Shown: one piece after another, positions 39,633-47,965 of the stretch
Numbering within the stretch: position 1 is the first letter of the stretch
Layout: every line of letters begins with the position of its first letter
Assembly (NCBI RefSeq): GCF_010915705.1
Contig: NZ_JAAIKE010000002.1
Location: forward strand, 496,001 to 560,000
From: Pseudotabrizicola algicola
GTDB taxonomy: Bacteria > Pseudomonadota > Alphaproteobacteria > Rhodobacterales > Rhodobacteraceae
Reading direction: 5' to 3'
Length of the DNA stretch: 64,000 nucleotides
Translations under genes and position numbers: made by a program
Notes under the pieces: model-generated
What the model saw: the letters and a program-made list of their open reading frames with translations, nothing else
What the model was told of the DNA's origin: nothing
Database searches by the model: none

Positions 39633-40382
39633 ATGACCGACGACAAAAACACAACGCATTTCGGTTACCAGACCGTTCCCGAAGGCGAGAAGGCCGGGAT
39701 GGTGCATGGCGTCTTCACGCGCGTGGCCAGCAAATATGACATCATGAACGATCTGATGTCCGGCGGGGTCCACCGTTTGTGGAAAGATGCCATGATGGAT
39801 TGGCTTGCCCCGCGGCCCGGCCAGAGGTTGCTGGATGTAGCCGGCGGCACGGGTGACGTTGCGTTCCGTTTTCTCAAGCGGGCCCCCGGTGCCAGTGCCG
39901 TGGTCTGCGACATGACCGAATCGATGCTGGTCGCTGGCCGGCAGAGGGCCGAGGCGGACAGCATGGCTGACCGGCTGGATTGGGTTGTCGGCGATGCCAT
40001 GGCCCTGCCTTTCGCGTCGAACAGCTTTGACGTTTACACGATCAGCTTTGGCATTCGGAACGTCACACGCATTTCCGAGGCATTGTCAGAGGCTTACCGT
40101 GTCTTGCGCCCCGGCGGGCGTCTGATGGTGCTGGAATTCAGCCAGATTCCGAACGACCTGATGCAAAAAGCCTATGATCTCTATTCTTTCAACGTGATCC
40201 CTGTGATGGGGCAGATCGTTGCAGGGGATCGTGACAGCTATCAGTATCTGGTGGAAAGCATCCGCAAGTTCCCGGATCAGGAAAGCTTTGCGACAATGAT
40301 CCGGCAGGCCGGGTTCGATCAGGTGCGATACCGCAATCAGACGATGGGAATCGCGGCCCTTCATTCGGGATGGAAGCTCTAA
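39633..40382 (+). CDS. ubiE: Ubiquinone/menaquinone biosynthesis C-methyltransferase UbiE
   Basis: The 249-residue SAM-dependent methyltransferase has [13 protein letters not shown] (motif I) and the UbiE signatures [18 protein letters not shown] and ISFGIRNVT. It methylates the C-2 position of the demethoxy quinone ring in ubiquinone synthesis. The stop is directly adjacent to the GTG start of ubiB, so the two genes form an operon. Confidence 0.96.
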   Translation: MTDDKNTTHFGYQTVPEGEKAGMVHGVFTRVASKYDIMNDLMSGGVHRLWKDAMMDWLAPRPGQRLLDVAGGTGDVAFRFLKRAPGASAVVCDMTESMLVAGRQRAEADSMADRLDWVVGDAMALPFASNSFDVYTISFGIRNVTRISEALSEAYRVLRPGGRLMVLEFSQIPNDLMQKAYDLYSFNVIPVMGQIVAGDRDSYQYLVESIRKFPDQESFATMIRQAGFDQVRYRNQTMGIAALHSGWKL

Positions 40383-41912
40383 GTGCGTGGCCCCCATAAC
40401 TTCTGGCGACTTGTCCGCACGCTTGCCACTTTGGAGCGCACGGGTGCGATCGGGGTGGTGCTGGAGGCGTTTCGCGCCCCTCCCCGGTTAAGGTTTGTCG
40501 CACGCATTCTGGGATGGCCGTTCAAGCCCTTGGGCTTGCGCGGCGATCCTGCCTTGCCGCCCCTGACTCGGGCGCTGACAGCGCTTGGCCCGGCCTATAT
40601 CAAGTTCGGCCAGATCCTTTCGACCCGACCCGATGTCGTGGGTGACGAACTGGCGCTGCAGCTGAAGTATCTGCAGGACAAATTGCCACCCTTCTCGATC
40701 GATGTCGCAAAGACGATGATCGAGGCAGAATTGCAGATGCCGGTCGATCAGGTGTTCAGCAGCTTTTCCGAGCCGGTGGCTGCGGCATCGATCGCACAGG
40801 TGCATAAGGCAACACTGGCAGAAGATGGGCGCGAGGTGGCGGTAAAGGTTCTGCGTCCGGGAATTGAACGCGCCTTCCGCAAGGACATTGATGCCTTTTA
40901 CTTTGCCGCTCAGGCGATTGAAGTCATCTCTCCTTCTTCGCGCCGCCTGCGCCCCCTCGATGTGATCCGCCACTTTGAGGGCGTGGTGATGGGGGAACTC
41001 GATTTTCGGCTCGAATCGAGCGCGGCGGCCGAATTTGCCGCGAATACTGCGGGCGATGCGGGGTTTCAGGTGCCAAAGCCAATCTGGTTCCTGTCCGGCC
41101 GCAGCGTGATGACGCTGGATTGGGCGGAAGGAATCAGCCTGAACGATAACGCGTCGATTGATGCGGCAGGGCATGACCGCAAAGTTCTTGGCGCGCGGGT
41201 TTTGCAACTGTTCCTGAACCACGCGCTGCGCGATGGCTACTTCCATGCCGACATGCATCAGGGCAACCTGAAGGTTGCGGCAAATGGTGACATCATCGCC
41301 TATGATTTCGGGATCATGGGACGGATTGATGAATATACCCGCCGTGTTTATGCCGAAATCCTGTTTGGTTTCATCCGCAAGGATTACCGCCGCGTCGCCG
41401 AGGTGCATTTCGAGGCGGGCTATGTGCCGCCCGACCGCGACATAGACGAGTTTGCACGCGCCTTGCGCGCCGTTGGGGAGCCGATTTTCGGCATGGATGC
41501 CAGCCGCATCTCGATGGCGCGGCTCTTGGCCTATCTCTTCGAGGTCACAGAGCGTTTCGGGATGGAAACCCGGACCGAGCTTATCCTTCTGCAGCGAACG
41601 ATGGTGGTTGTGGAAGGCGTGGCGCGCGGTCTGGACCCGCACATTAACATCTGGGAGGTCGCCAAGCCGATTGTCGAAGGTTACATTGCCAAGAACATCG
41701 GTCCGCGGGCTGTGTTGCGCGATCTGGCCAAGACGGCGCGCGTTCTGGCGCGGTTTGGCCCCCGCATGCCCCAACTTGTCGAACGGGCGCTGATCGCGCA
41801 GGCGGAAGCACCCAAGCAGGTGCAGGCCAGCGAGACGCGCTGGCCGATGTGGACTGCCCTGACAGGGGCGGCGATGCTTGCGCTCGGGCTTTGGGTGGGC
41901 ACATTGATTTAG
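40383..41912 (+). CDS. ubiB: Ubiquinone biosynthesis protein kinase-like UbiB
   Basis: A GTG start at 40383 follows the ubiE TAA without a gap. The 509-residue protein has the UbiB-family KxGQ motif (YIKFGQILSTRPD), the alanine-rich nucleotide loop (EPVAAASIAQVHKA) and the catalytic MHQGNL and DFGIMG stretches. Two C-terminal hydrophobic stretches, ending in ALTGAAMLALGLWVGTLI, anchor it in the inner membrane. It assists ubiquinone synthesis as an atypical ATPase. It is convergent with flgD. Confidence 0.95.
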   Translation: MRGPHNFWRLVRTLATLERTGAIGVVLEAFRAPPRLRFVARILGWPFKPLGLRGDPALPPLTRALTALGPAYIKFGQILSTRPDVVGDELALQLKYLQDKLPPFSIDVAKTMIEAELQMPVDQVFSSFSEPVAAASIAQVHKATLAEDGREVAVKVLRPGIERAFRKDIDAFYFAAQAIEVISPSSRRLRPLDVIRHFEGVVMGELDFRLESSAAAEFAANTAGDAGFQVPKPIWFLSGRSVMTLDWAEGISLNDNASIDAAGHDRKVLGARVLQLFLNHALRDGYFHADMHQGNLKVAANGDIIAYDFGIMGRIDEYTRRVYAEILFGFIRKDYRRVAEVHFEAGYVPPDRDIDEFARALRAVGEPIFGMDASRISMARLLAYLFEVTERFGMETRTELILLQRTMVVVEGVARGLDPHINIWEVAKPIVEGYIAKNIGPRAVLRDLAKTARVLARFGPRMPQLVERALIAQAEAPKQVQASETRWPMWTALTGAAMLALGLWVGTLI

Positions 41913-41952
41913 CAGGCGACTGATCTTCAAGAGGGCGGCGGTAAAGGCTCTG

Positions 41953-42615
41953 TCATGGTGCCCGAAGCGCTGTCACCTCTGTTGCTGCCACCTCTATCCC
42001 GCCCCGAAGGACAATCTTGACACCCTCTGGCCCGCCGCGCACCTCCTGGATCGGGGCGTAATGCTCGGCCCGTGCGCTGGCCAGCAAGTCTGCGCCGCGG
42101 TAGCTTTCGAGGGCGAGGGAATAGTTCCCCACCGGCAGTGGCGCACCCGCCGGATCGCGCCCCGGCCAAAGGTAAAGATCGTTTGACGGAGCCAAATCTT
42201 CACGCGCCACCAACCGGCCCTGCGCATCCTTGACGACCAGAACAACCCTGTCGGCAACAGGGTGCGAATTGGTGGAAATCGCAATCGCCTCACCATCCAG
42301 ATAGACAGGCGCGCCAGACCGGGCCTGCTGCCCCACCCAGCCCGCAAGTTGGGCCATTCCCATAACCCCGAACTGCGTTTGCAAGGATTCCAGAAGCTGA
42401 TTGGTGCGGACTGCCTGTTCGACGCCGGAAAAAGTTGCAAGCTGAACCGCATAATCCGCCGAATCAATCGGATTCATCGGATCCTGGTTCTGCATCTGAA
42501 CCGTCAGCATCTTGAGGAAGGTTTCAAAATCGGCACTGGCAAGCGCCGATTTCGGTTGCGTGGCGGATGCAGCCCAGCCAGCGGCCGGGCTTTGTTGGGA
42601 TTGCAGGATATCCAT
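41953..42615 (-). CDS. flgD: Flagellar hook assembly scaffold FlgD
   Basis: The 220-residue protein starts MDILQSQQSPAAGW and has the FlgD N-terminal motif DFETFLKMLTVQMQNQDPMNP (in part) and ATFSGVEQAVRTNQLLESL. A C-terminal FlgD Ig-like region follows (LPVGNYSLALESYRG). FlgD caps the growing hook and is exported through the flagellar type III system. It lies 12 bp after fliK on the same strand. It marks the left edge of the flagellar cluster. Confidence 0.93.
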   Translation of the reverse strand: MDILQSQQSPAAGWAASATQPKSALASADFETFLKMLTVQMQNQDPMNPIDSADYAVQLATFSGVEQAVRTNQLLESLQTQFGVMGMAQLAGWVGQQARSGAPVYLDGEAIAISTNSHPVADRVVLVVKDAQGRLVAREDLAPSNDLYLWPGRDPAGAPLPVGNYSLALESYRGADLLASARAEHYAPIQEVRGGPEGVKIVLRGGIEVAATEVTALRAP

Positions 42616-42627
42616 TCTGAAGTCCTT

Positions 42628-44091
42628 TCAAAGTCGCAAGTCGAGCCGCCCCGTGGCGACGGAGGCTTGCGAAGGAGGCGAGGGTGGTAATATTTGGGAC
42701 ACGGCGGTTTCGGAAAGCTGATCTGCGCGTGAAAGTGGTGCAGCCGCCCGACCGCCGCGCTGTGACCATTCCCCGAAGCTGAGAGAGGCCTGCGCAAAGC
42801 CTGCAAGGCGCAGTTCGGTCAGCAAGTGATCGGCATGGCGACGGAACAAATCCATCGCCTCGGCCCTCTCTGTATAAACAACGACGGTCAACCGCTCGCC
42901 ATTGGTGGCGAAGTCAAAACGCAACTGGCCGAGTTCTTCGGGACGTAGCATCAGTTCCACGGTGCCATCTGGCCGGGTTGCGACGGATTGCGCGATGACA
43001 TGCGAGATTTGCGGTGTAAGCGCTTGGCTGGAAACGACCGTTGGCGTTGGCGGAGCAGGGCTGGCTGGCATCGGAACGTCGCGCACCAGAACTGGCGCTT
43101 GCGCTTGAGTGTCCATAGGCACTTCACCATTCGGGAACCCATTCCCTTGCCGCTCCGAGGGTGGGGCCGAGGCGCGTTCTGCGCCAGTCAGCAGGGGGCG
43201 TGATGCGGCTTGCGCAGGATCTGCGGGCAGCGGACCCACTTTGCTGAAGGGAGCGGGATTGACCTCGGTAAGCAAAGACCGCTCCCCGTCCACCGGGGTC
43301 CGTTCCACCTTTTGGGCGACAGGCGAAAACGCGAGAGGCGCCAGGGCCAAAGCAACCGATCTTGGCGGCGGAGTGATCGCTGGTTTGGCCGCATCATCCA
43401 ATGGGCGCGCAGAGTCCGGAACGAGGGGCGGAGGCGCAGGACGATCATTACCGGACGCATTGGCTGACGGGAGCGACGGTGTGCCTGTCGGCTGAGCTTT
43501 CGGCTCCATAACCAGTCCGTTGGGCGCCGGCCTGACAGTGCGAGACGGCGGCAGCAAGATGGCATCGACGGGTGTGTCAGCCAGTTCGGAAGGTATATAA
43601 AGTTTTACGAACGGTCGTTCATTTTCATCACGAGACGCAGGACCTGTGAGGTTGGTCACCCTTGCCACACCTTCTGACTGTGGCAAAATCCCGAATATCG
43701 CGGCGGATTGTTCCATCGTCTGCTCTACCGATAGCTGCTCGGCGCCGGACATTTGTGGGATGGATGCGAGCGTAGGTCGGGCGGGAGGCGCGGGCAACGG
43801 CTGCGCCCCACCGAGTGGAGTTTCCAGTAAGCCAACGCCCTCTATATCCACCTCCGGCGGCGTAAAAGTCTGCGCAATGGTGCTTTGATCATCCACCGCA
43901 CCTTCCGGCAATGCAGGGCCGGGCGCTTTACCTTCTACCGCGGATGTCACGATGAGGGCTGTGCCGATCTCTGGCGCAGTCGGGACCGTCAGCGCGGCCA
44001 AGGATGCTGCAAAAGACCCGGACATATCCTGAACGTCCGTGACCACCGTCGGCTGTGCCACAATAGTGATTGGCAGTAGATTTACCTGCAT
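42628..44091 (-). CDS. fliK: Flagellar hook-length control protein FliK
   Basis: The start at 44091 (MQVNLLPITIVAQP) gives 487 residues; a start at 44160 is also possible. The body is long, proline- and alanine-rich and of low complexity, as usual for the ruler region. The C-terminal domain has the conserved VELMLRPEELGQLRFDF segment that switches export specificity through FlhB. The order fliK-flgD is common. The region upstream is shared with the divergent FlgJ-type gene. Confidence 0.9.
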   Translation of the reverse strand: MQVNLLPITIVAQPTVVTDVQDMSGSFAASLAALTVPTAPEIGTALIVTSAVEGKAPGPALPEGAVDDQSTIAQTFTPPEVDIEGVGLLETPLGGAQPLPAPPARPTLASIPQMSGAEQLSVEQTMEQSAAIFGILPQSEGVARVTNLTGPASRDENERPFVKLYIPSELADTPVDAILLPPSRTVRPAPNGLVMEPKAQPTGTPSLPSANASGNDRPAPPPLVPDSARPLDDAAKPAITPPPRSVALALAPLAFSPVAQKVERTPVDGERSLLTEVNPAPFSKVGPLPADPAQAASRPLLTGAERASAPPSERQGNGFPNGEVPMDTQAQAPVLVRDVPMPASPAPPTPTVVSSQALTPQISHVIAQSVATRPDGTVELMLRPEELGQLRFDFATNGERLTVVVYTERAEAMDLFRRHADHLLTELRLAGFAQASLSFGEWSQRGGRAAAPLSRADQLSETAVSQILPPSPPSQASVATGRLDLRL

Positions 44092-44141
44092 TCTGCATTC
44101 CCGGTTCTGATGACGGCAAGATGCAGATTGCAGTGAATTGC

Positions 44142-44157
44142 TTACCGACTGTTTACC
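44142..44157. promoter_or_regulatory. Imperfect CtrA-like direct repeat between fliK and flgJ
   Basis: TTAC, 7 nt, TTACC at 44142-44157 resembles the CtrA box TTAA-N7-TTAAC but has C instead of A in both half-sites. It lies 51 bp from the fliK start and 46 bp from the rod-binding gene start. CtrA controls many alphaproteobacterial flagellar genes, so the site is a weak candidate. Confidence 0.25.
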
Positions 44158-44202
44158 CACATCGCAGATATTCGGGACAATTCAACTCAAACGGAGTGTC
44201 AA

Positions 44203-44490
44203 ATGTTGGTAGACCCGGGGCGGAGCGGAACAGGCTTGTTGATGCCTGATCGCGCGCAACTTCATGAAAAGGCAAAGGAACTGGAAACGGCATTCCTTTC
44301 CGAAATGCTCGCCCATACCAGCTTGGGCAAAGCGCCCGAAAGCTTTGGTGGCGGGGTGGGCGAGGATCAGTTTGCCTCATACCTGCGCGCGGCACAGGCC
44401 AAACTGATTGTGGACAAGGGCGGTCTGGGACTTGCGCAGACCATATTCGAATCGCTGCTGAAAGCTCAGGAAAAACAGAATGACCGCTAA
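44203..44490 (+). CDS. flgJ: FlgJ-type flagellar rod-binding protein (no muramidase domain)
   Basis: The 95-residue protein corresponds to the N-terminal rod-binding domain of FlgJ (LHEKAKELETAFLSEMLAHT, then SYLRAAQAKLIVDKGGLGLA). The C-terminal peptidoglycan hydrolase of enteric FlgJ is absent. A separate transglycosylase at 58240 probably supplies that activity, as SltF does in Rhodobacter. The gene overlaps the next frame by 11 bp. Confidence 0.88.
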   Translation: MLVDPGRSGTGLLMPDRAQLHEKAKELETAFLSEMLAHTSLGKAPESFGGGVGEDQFASYLRAAQAKLIVDKGGLGLAQTIFESLLKAQEKQNDR

Positions 44491-44800
44491 TGCACAAGAA
44501 ACGCTGCGCCTTGTCCGGCAAGCCGTGATCGCAGGCAATTATCGGGACCTCGTCGATCTGCTGCCAGAGTTGATCAGCCGTGAATACATGCTTTCCGGTG
44601 CAGACGCCGAGAGCCTTGCGCGCCTCAGGGATGAGGCCACGCGCACGGCGAACTGCCTGGAAGCAGCCCTGGCTGGCGTGCGTGCCGCACGTCGTCGCAC
44701 CAGTGAAATCATCGAAGCAAACAAAGGTCTTACCACTTACGACCGTGCCGGCGCGAAGGCTACCGTCCCCTTCGGGGCGCCAAACTCGAGACGCGTCTGA
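44480..44800 (+). CDS. FlgN-like flagellar protein
   Basis: The 106-residue helical protein (MTANAQETLRLVRQAVIAGN) ends with GLTTYDRAGAKATVPF, resembling the C-terminal TYD end of FlgN-type chaperones. FlgN binds the hook-associated proteins FlgK and FlgL before export. The position between flgJ and flagellin fits such a role. The match is by pattern only, and an unrelated flagellar helper is possible. It overlaps flgJ by 11 bp. Confidence 0.6.
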   Translation: MTANAQETLRLVRQAVIAGNYRDLVDLLPELISREYMLSGADAESLARLRDEATRTANCLEAALAGVRAARRRTSEIIEANKGLTTYDRAGAKATVPFGAPNSRRV

Positions 44801-44996
44801 ATTGTCTCAAATCATCCGTGTTTGACCCTTCGCAATTCACCGATGATTAGGAGTTGGAGGTTTGTATCGGTCTTGCGCCCCGAGGTCGGGGTGGCGCCGG
44901 GGGAAAACCCCTCGGCATCGGCAAGAATGCCCTTCCAGCCGTCGCAAGATGGCAGCTTTGGCCGCGAAAAGCGCGGCATTTGTGAAGGAAACGAAC
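44801..44996 (+). promoter_or_regulatory. Flagellin promoter and structured 5' leader
   Basis: A sigma70-like pair, TTGACC (44822-44827), 17 bp, GATTAG (44845-44850), could start transcription near 44857. The leader would then be about 140 nt. It contains three hairpins in series: CCCCG/CGGGG at 44878-44891, GCCGGGGG AAAA CCCC(T)CGGC at 44896-44916, and GCCGCG AAAAG CGCGGC at 44961-44977. The last ends 7 bp before the AAGGA ribosome-binding site. In Caulobacter, FlbT acts on the flagellin mRNA leader, and flaF and flbT lie directly downstream here. Confidence 0.5.
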
Positions 44997-46307
44997 ATGT
45001 CTTCCATTCTGACCAACAATGGCGCGATGGTTGCCCTCCAGACCATGAAGGCGATCAACAAGAACATGGGCCAGGTCCAGTCCGAGATTTCGACCGGCAA
45101 ATCCGTTGGCAACGCCAAGGACAACGCGGCGGTCTGGGCCATTTCCAAGATCATGGAGTCGGATGTCAAAGGCTTCAAGGGCATTTCCGATAGCCTCGCC
45201 TTGGGCTCTTCGACCGTCGCGGTCGCTCAGAACGCTGCCGAAACGGTGACAAACCTTCTGACATCCATCAAGGGCAAGATCGTCGCCGCGCAAGAGGCCA
45301 ACGTTGACCGTGCCAAGATCCAGACCGATATTTCGGCGCTGCGTGACCAGATTAACTCGGTGGTGGGCGCAGCCCAGTTCAACGGCCTGAACCTGCTCTC
45401 CAACGCCTCGACCACCGCCGGCTCCGGCACGGTCTCGGTGTTGAGCTCGCTCGACCGCAACAGCAGCGGAAGCGTAGCAGCCAGCACGATTGGCGTAACC
45501 AAACAAGACCTTGGCACGGGTGCCTCGGCTATCGCGGCCACGGGCGGCACCTTCAACAACGCGGTCGCCACCACCACGCTGAACAACACCACCCGGTCTG
45601 CCACGCTTGCGCTTGGTGGCTCGGCGGCGGGCTTTGCTGCGGGCACGGCCTATGCGCTGAACATCTTCGGTACGGATGCTGACAACAGCACCTTCAACCA
45701 GGCCACCTTCCGGACGTCGACAGCGGCGGCCGCAACCCAGACCGAAGCTGCCGCCAGCCAGATCCGCTATGTCACCCGTGAGGGGGACACGGCAGCCGAT
45801 GTGGCAAAGGCCCTGTCCAACGCCTATGCGCGCTTCGCCGCCGAAAACAACCTCTCGCCGGATGCGCTTTCGATCAGCGCGTCTGGCAACGGCCTCTCGA
45901 TCACCTCGAACTCCACCACGGCGACCGACACCATTCAAGTCAACGTGATGAGCGTGACCGCAAACGCCGGCAACACCATCGGCGGCGGTCTGGAAGCGCT
46001 GCGCACCCTGAATGTCAGCACGGAAAGTGGGGCCAAGGGCGCCTTGGCCGCGGTGGAAGGTCTGATCCAAAAAGCGGTCGACTCGGCGGCAACCTTCGGC
46101 TCGGTCAGGGGGCGGATCGACACCCAGACGGAGTATGTGAGCAAACTGGTCGACTCGCTCAAATCCGGCATCGGCTCGATGGTCGACGCCAACATGGAAG
46201 AGGCATCGGCCCGTCTGCAGGCGCTGCAGGTTCAGCAGCAGTTGGCAACACAATCGCTGTCGATCGCGAACCAAGCACCACAGAGCATTCTGGCACTCTT
46301 CCGTTGA
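44997..46307 (+). CDS. fliC: Flagellin
   Basis: The start at 44997 (MSSILTNNGAMVALQTMKAI) follows AAGGA by 7 bp and matches flagellin N-termini. The 436-residue protein has conserved D0/D1 helices at the N-terminus (NMGQVQSEISTGKSV) and at the C-terminus (LQALQVQQQLATQSLSIANQ, then APQSILALFR). The central domain is variable and alanine/threonine-rich. It forms the filament and is exported through the flagellar pore. No cysteines are seen. A strong hairpin follows the gene. Confidence 0.95.
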   Translation: MSSILTNNGAMVALQTMKAINKNMGQVQSEISTGKSVGNAKDNAAVWAISKIMESDVKGFKGISDSLALGSSTVAVAQNAAETVTNLLTSIKGKIVAAQEANVDRAKIQTDISALRDQINSVVGAAQFNGLNLLSNASTTAGSGTVSVLSSLDRNSSGSVAASTIGVTKQDLGTGASAIAATGGTFNNAVATTTLNNTTRSATLALGGSAAGFAAGTAYALNIFGTDADNSTFNQATFRTSTAAAATQTEAAASQIRYVTREGDTAADVAKALSNAYARFAAENNLSPDALSISASGNGLSITSNSTTATDTIQVNVMSVTANAGNTIGGGLEALRTLNVSTESGAKGALAAVEGLIQKAVDSAATFGSVRGRIDTQTEYVSKLVDSLKSGIGSMVDANMEEASARLQALQVQQQLATQSLSIANQAPQSILALFR

Positions 46308-46314
46308 TGGCCAG

Positions 46315-46336
46315 GGCCGGGGGGACACCCCGGCCC
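46315..46336 (+). terminator. Strong hairpin between flagellin and flaF
   Basis: GGGCCGGGG (46315-46323) and CCCCGGCCC (46328-46336) form a perfect 9-bp GC stem with a 4-nt loop, 8 bp after the flagellin stop. There is no T tract after it. It may stabilise the flagellin mRNA end or partly terminate transcription so that flaF and flbT are made at lower levels. Confidence 0.6.
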
Positions 46337-46374
46337 ACCCCTGACCCATGATGATGCAAAGCGAAGGATTCGCC

Positions 46375-46752
46375 GTGAACGCGCTCATTCACACCAAAAC
46401 GGGGTATACGCGCCCGGATGCCAGCCTGCGCCCCTTGCGCAGCATCGAATACGAGGCATTGGCCCGCGCCACACAAAAAATGTCGGCCACATGGCAAGGC
46501 CGCAGCTCTGATTTTCCGGCCTTGGTTCAGGCCTTGGCCGACAATCTGGCCCTTTGGTCCACCTTGGCGAGCGATGTGGCCTCGCCGGGCAACGCGCTGC
46601 CGGCTTCCTTGCGGGCGCAACTGTTCTATCTTTATGAGTTTTCAGAAGTGCATACCCGCCGCATACTGGATGGCGCCGGTTCGGTCGAGGTGCTGATTGA
46701 TGTGAACACCGCAGTTATGCGCGGTTTGCGCGGACAGGGGGTCACAAAATGA
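46375..46752 (+). CDS. flaF: Flagellar biosynthesis regulator FlaF
   Basis: A GTG start at 46375 (VNALIHTKTGYTRPDASLRP) lies after GAAGGA and gives 125 residues. A longer ATG start at 46348 is possible. The family pattern includes the central RSSDFPALVQALADNLALW and YLYEFSEVHTRRIL stretches. In Caulobacter FlaF works with FlbT to adjust flagellin translation and is needed for flagellin secretion. It overlaps flbT by 4 bp. Confidence 0.9.
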   Translation: MNALIHTKTGYTRPDASLRPLRSIEYEALARATQKMSATWQGRSSDFPALVQALADNLALWSTLASDVASPGNALPASLRAQLFYLYEFSEVHTRRILDGAGSVEVLIDVNTAVMRGLRGQGVTK

Positions 46753-47153
46753 CCGGTCTTGTCTTGAAACTCAGCCCTCATGAGAGGGTTCTGATCAACG
46801 GCGCAGTTGTTGAGAACGGAGACCGACGGTCACGACTGGCAATCATGACCCCAAATGCCAATATTCTGAGGCTGCGGGATGCGATCCACCCGGAAGAGGT
46901 GAACACGCCGGTCAGGCGGGTCTGCTACATCGCGCAGCTTGTGTTGTCCGGCGATGTGTCGGCCAAAGAGGCGCACTTGCAGCTGTTGCGCGGCATCGAG
47001 CAGCTGAGCCAGGTTTTGACCGACCCGGACAGCAGGTTACAGCTTTCACTGGCAAGCAAAGCCGTTCTGGAAGAGCAGCATTACCAAACTCTGAAATGTC
47101 TTCGCAGCCTTTTGCCACGGGAGGAGCGGCTTTTGGCGGTGAGGCAAGAATGA
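46749..47153 (+). CDS. flbT: Flagellar biosynthesis repressor FlbT
   Basis: The 134-residue protein starts MTGLVLKLSPHERVLINGAV, typical of FlbT. FlbT binds flagellin mRNA leaders in Caulobacter and promotes decay until the hook is complete. The start overlaps flaF (ATGA) and the stop overlaps the next gene (ATGA). The structured leader upstream of the flagellin gene in this window is the expected target. Confidence 0.93.
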   Translation: MTGLVLKLSPHERVLINGAVVENGDRRSRLAIMTPNANILRLRDAIHPEEVNTPVRRVCYIAQLVLSGDVSAKEAHLQLLRGIEQLSQVLTDPDSRLQLSLASKAVLEEQHYQTLKCLRSLLPREERLLAVRQE

Positions 47154-47965
47154 GTTTCACACCGGTTCTGCCGATTGGAGGATATGCAGGTTGGGCATTC
47201 CTCAAACGCACAATGGCGCAGCAAACCGCCACGTTCAATGCGCAACCGTCCGTTCGGAGGGATGAGGCGTATTTTCGCGAGAAGATCGGCAGCATCACCA
47301 CCGCTGAGCAACTGGTGAATGACCCAAGGTTGCTGCGCGTTGCTCTCGGGGCGTTTGGGCTGGAAGCGGACATCGGGAACAAGTTCTTCATCCGCAAAAT
47401 TCTTGAAGGCGGCACGCTCAAGACAGACTCGCTCGCCAACAAACTGGCCAATAAGCAATATCAAAAATTCTCCAATGCTTTCGGCTTCGGGAACTTCGCA
47501 ACCCCGAGCACCAAGCTCTCCGACTTTGCTGACAAGATTCTGGGATCTTACAAGAAGCAGCAATTCGCCGTCGCTGTGGGAACCCAGAACGAAGACATGC
47601 GGCTTGCCCTCAATCTGGAGCGGGAACTCCCCGAGCTTGCAAAAACAAGCGCCTCCTCGCTTTCAAAATGGTATACCATCATGGGTAATCCGCCGCTCAG
47701 GACCGTGTTTGAGCGCGCCTTTGGGCTTCCTGCGTCATTCGGCGCGATCAATATCGACAAGCAGGCAGAAACTCTTCAGGCGCGAAGCAAAGCATTGCTT
47801 GGCTCGGGGGATGTGAATCAATTCATTGACCCCGCGAAAGTCGACAAACTGATAAGACAGTTTCTGGTGCGGTCCGAGATCAGCGAGAGCGCATCCTCGC
47901 TCCAAACAGGGCAGATCGCCCTGACCCTCTTGCAGCAAGCCCCGCGGGCGTTTCGGAGGCCCTGA
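47150..47965 (+). CDS. DUF1217 flagellar-associated protein
   Basis: The start at 47150 (MSFTPVLPIGGYAGWAFLKR) overlaps flbT and gives 271 residues. The family (DUF1217) is found in alphaproteobacterial flagellar clusters and shows repeated helical units (SLANKLANKQYQKFSNAFGF, SASSLSKWYTIMGNPPLRTV). The FNAFGFGNF-type segments suggest an exported, filament- or hook-associated protein, but no function is assigned. It is convergent with fliI and the two genes abut without a gap. Confidence 0.85.
   Translation: MSFTPVLPIGGYAGWAFLKRTMAQQTATFNAQPSVRRDEAYFREKIGSITTAEQLVNDPRLLRVALGAFGLEADIGNKFFIRKILEGGTLKTDSLANKLANKQYQKFSNAFGFGNFATPSTKLSDFADKILGSYKKQQFAVAVGTQNEDMRLALNLERELPELAKTSASSLSKWYTIMGNPPLRTVFERAFGLPASFGAINIDKQAETLQARSKALLGSGDVNQFIDPAKVDKLIRQFLVRSEISESASSLQTGQIALTLLQQAPRAFRRP

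Noticed and set aside
44862-44996. N-terminal extension of flagellin
   Set aside because: Flagellin begins MSSILTNN at 44997 with a good ribosome-binding site; the upstream frame covers the structured leader.
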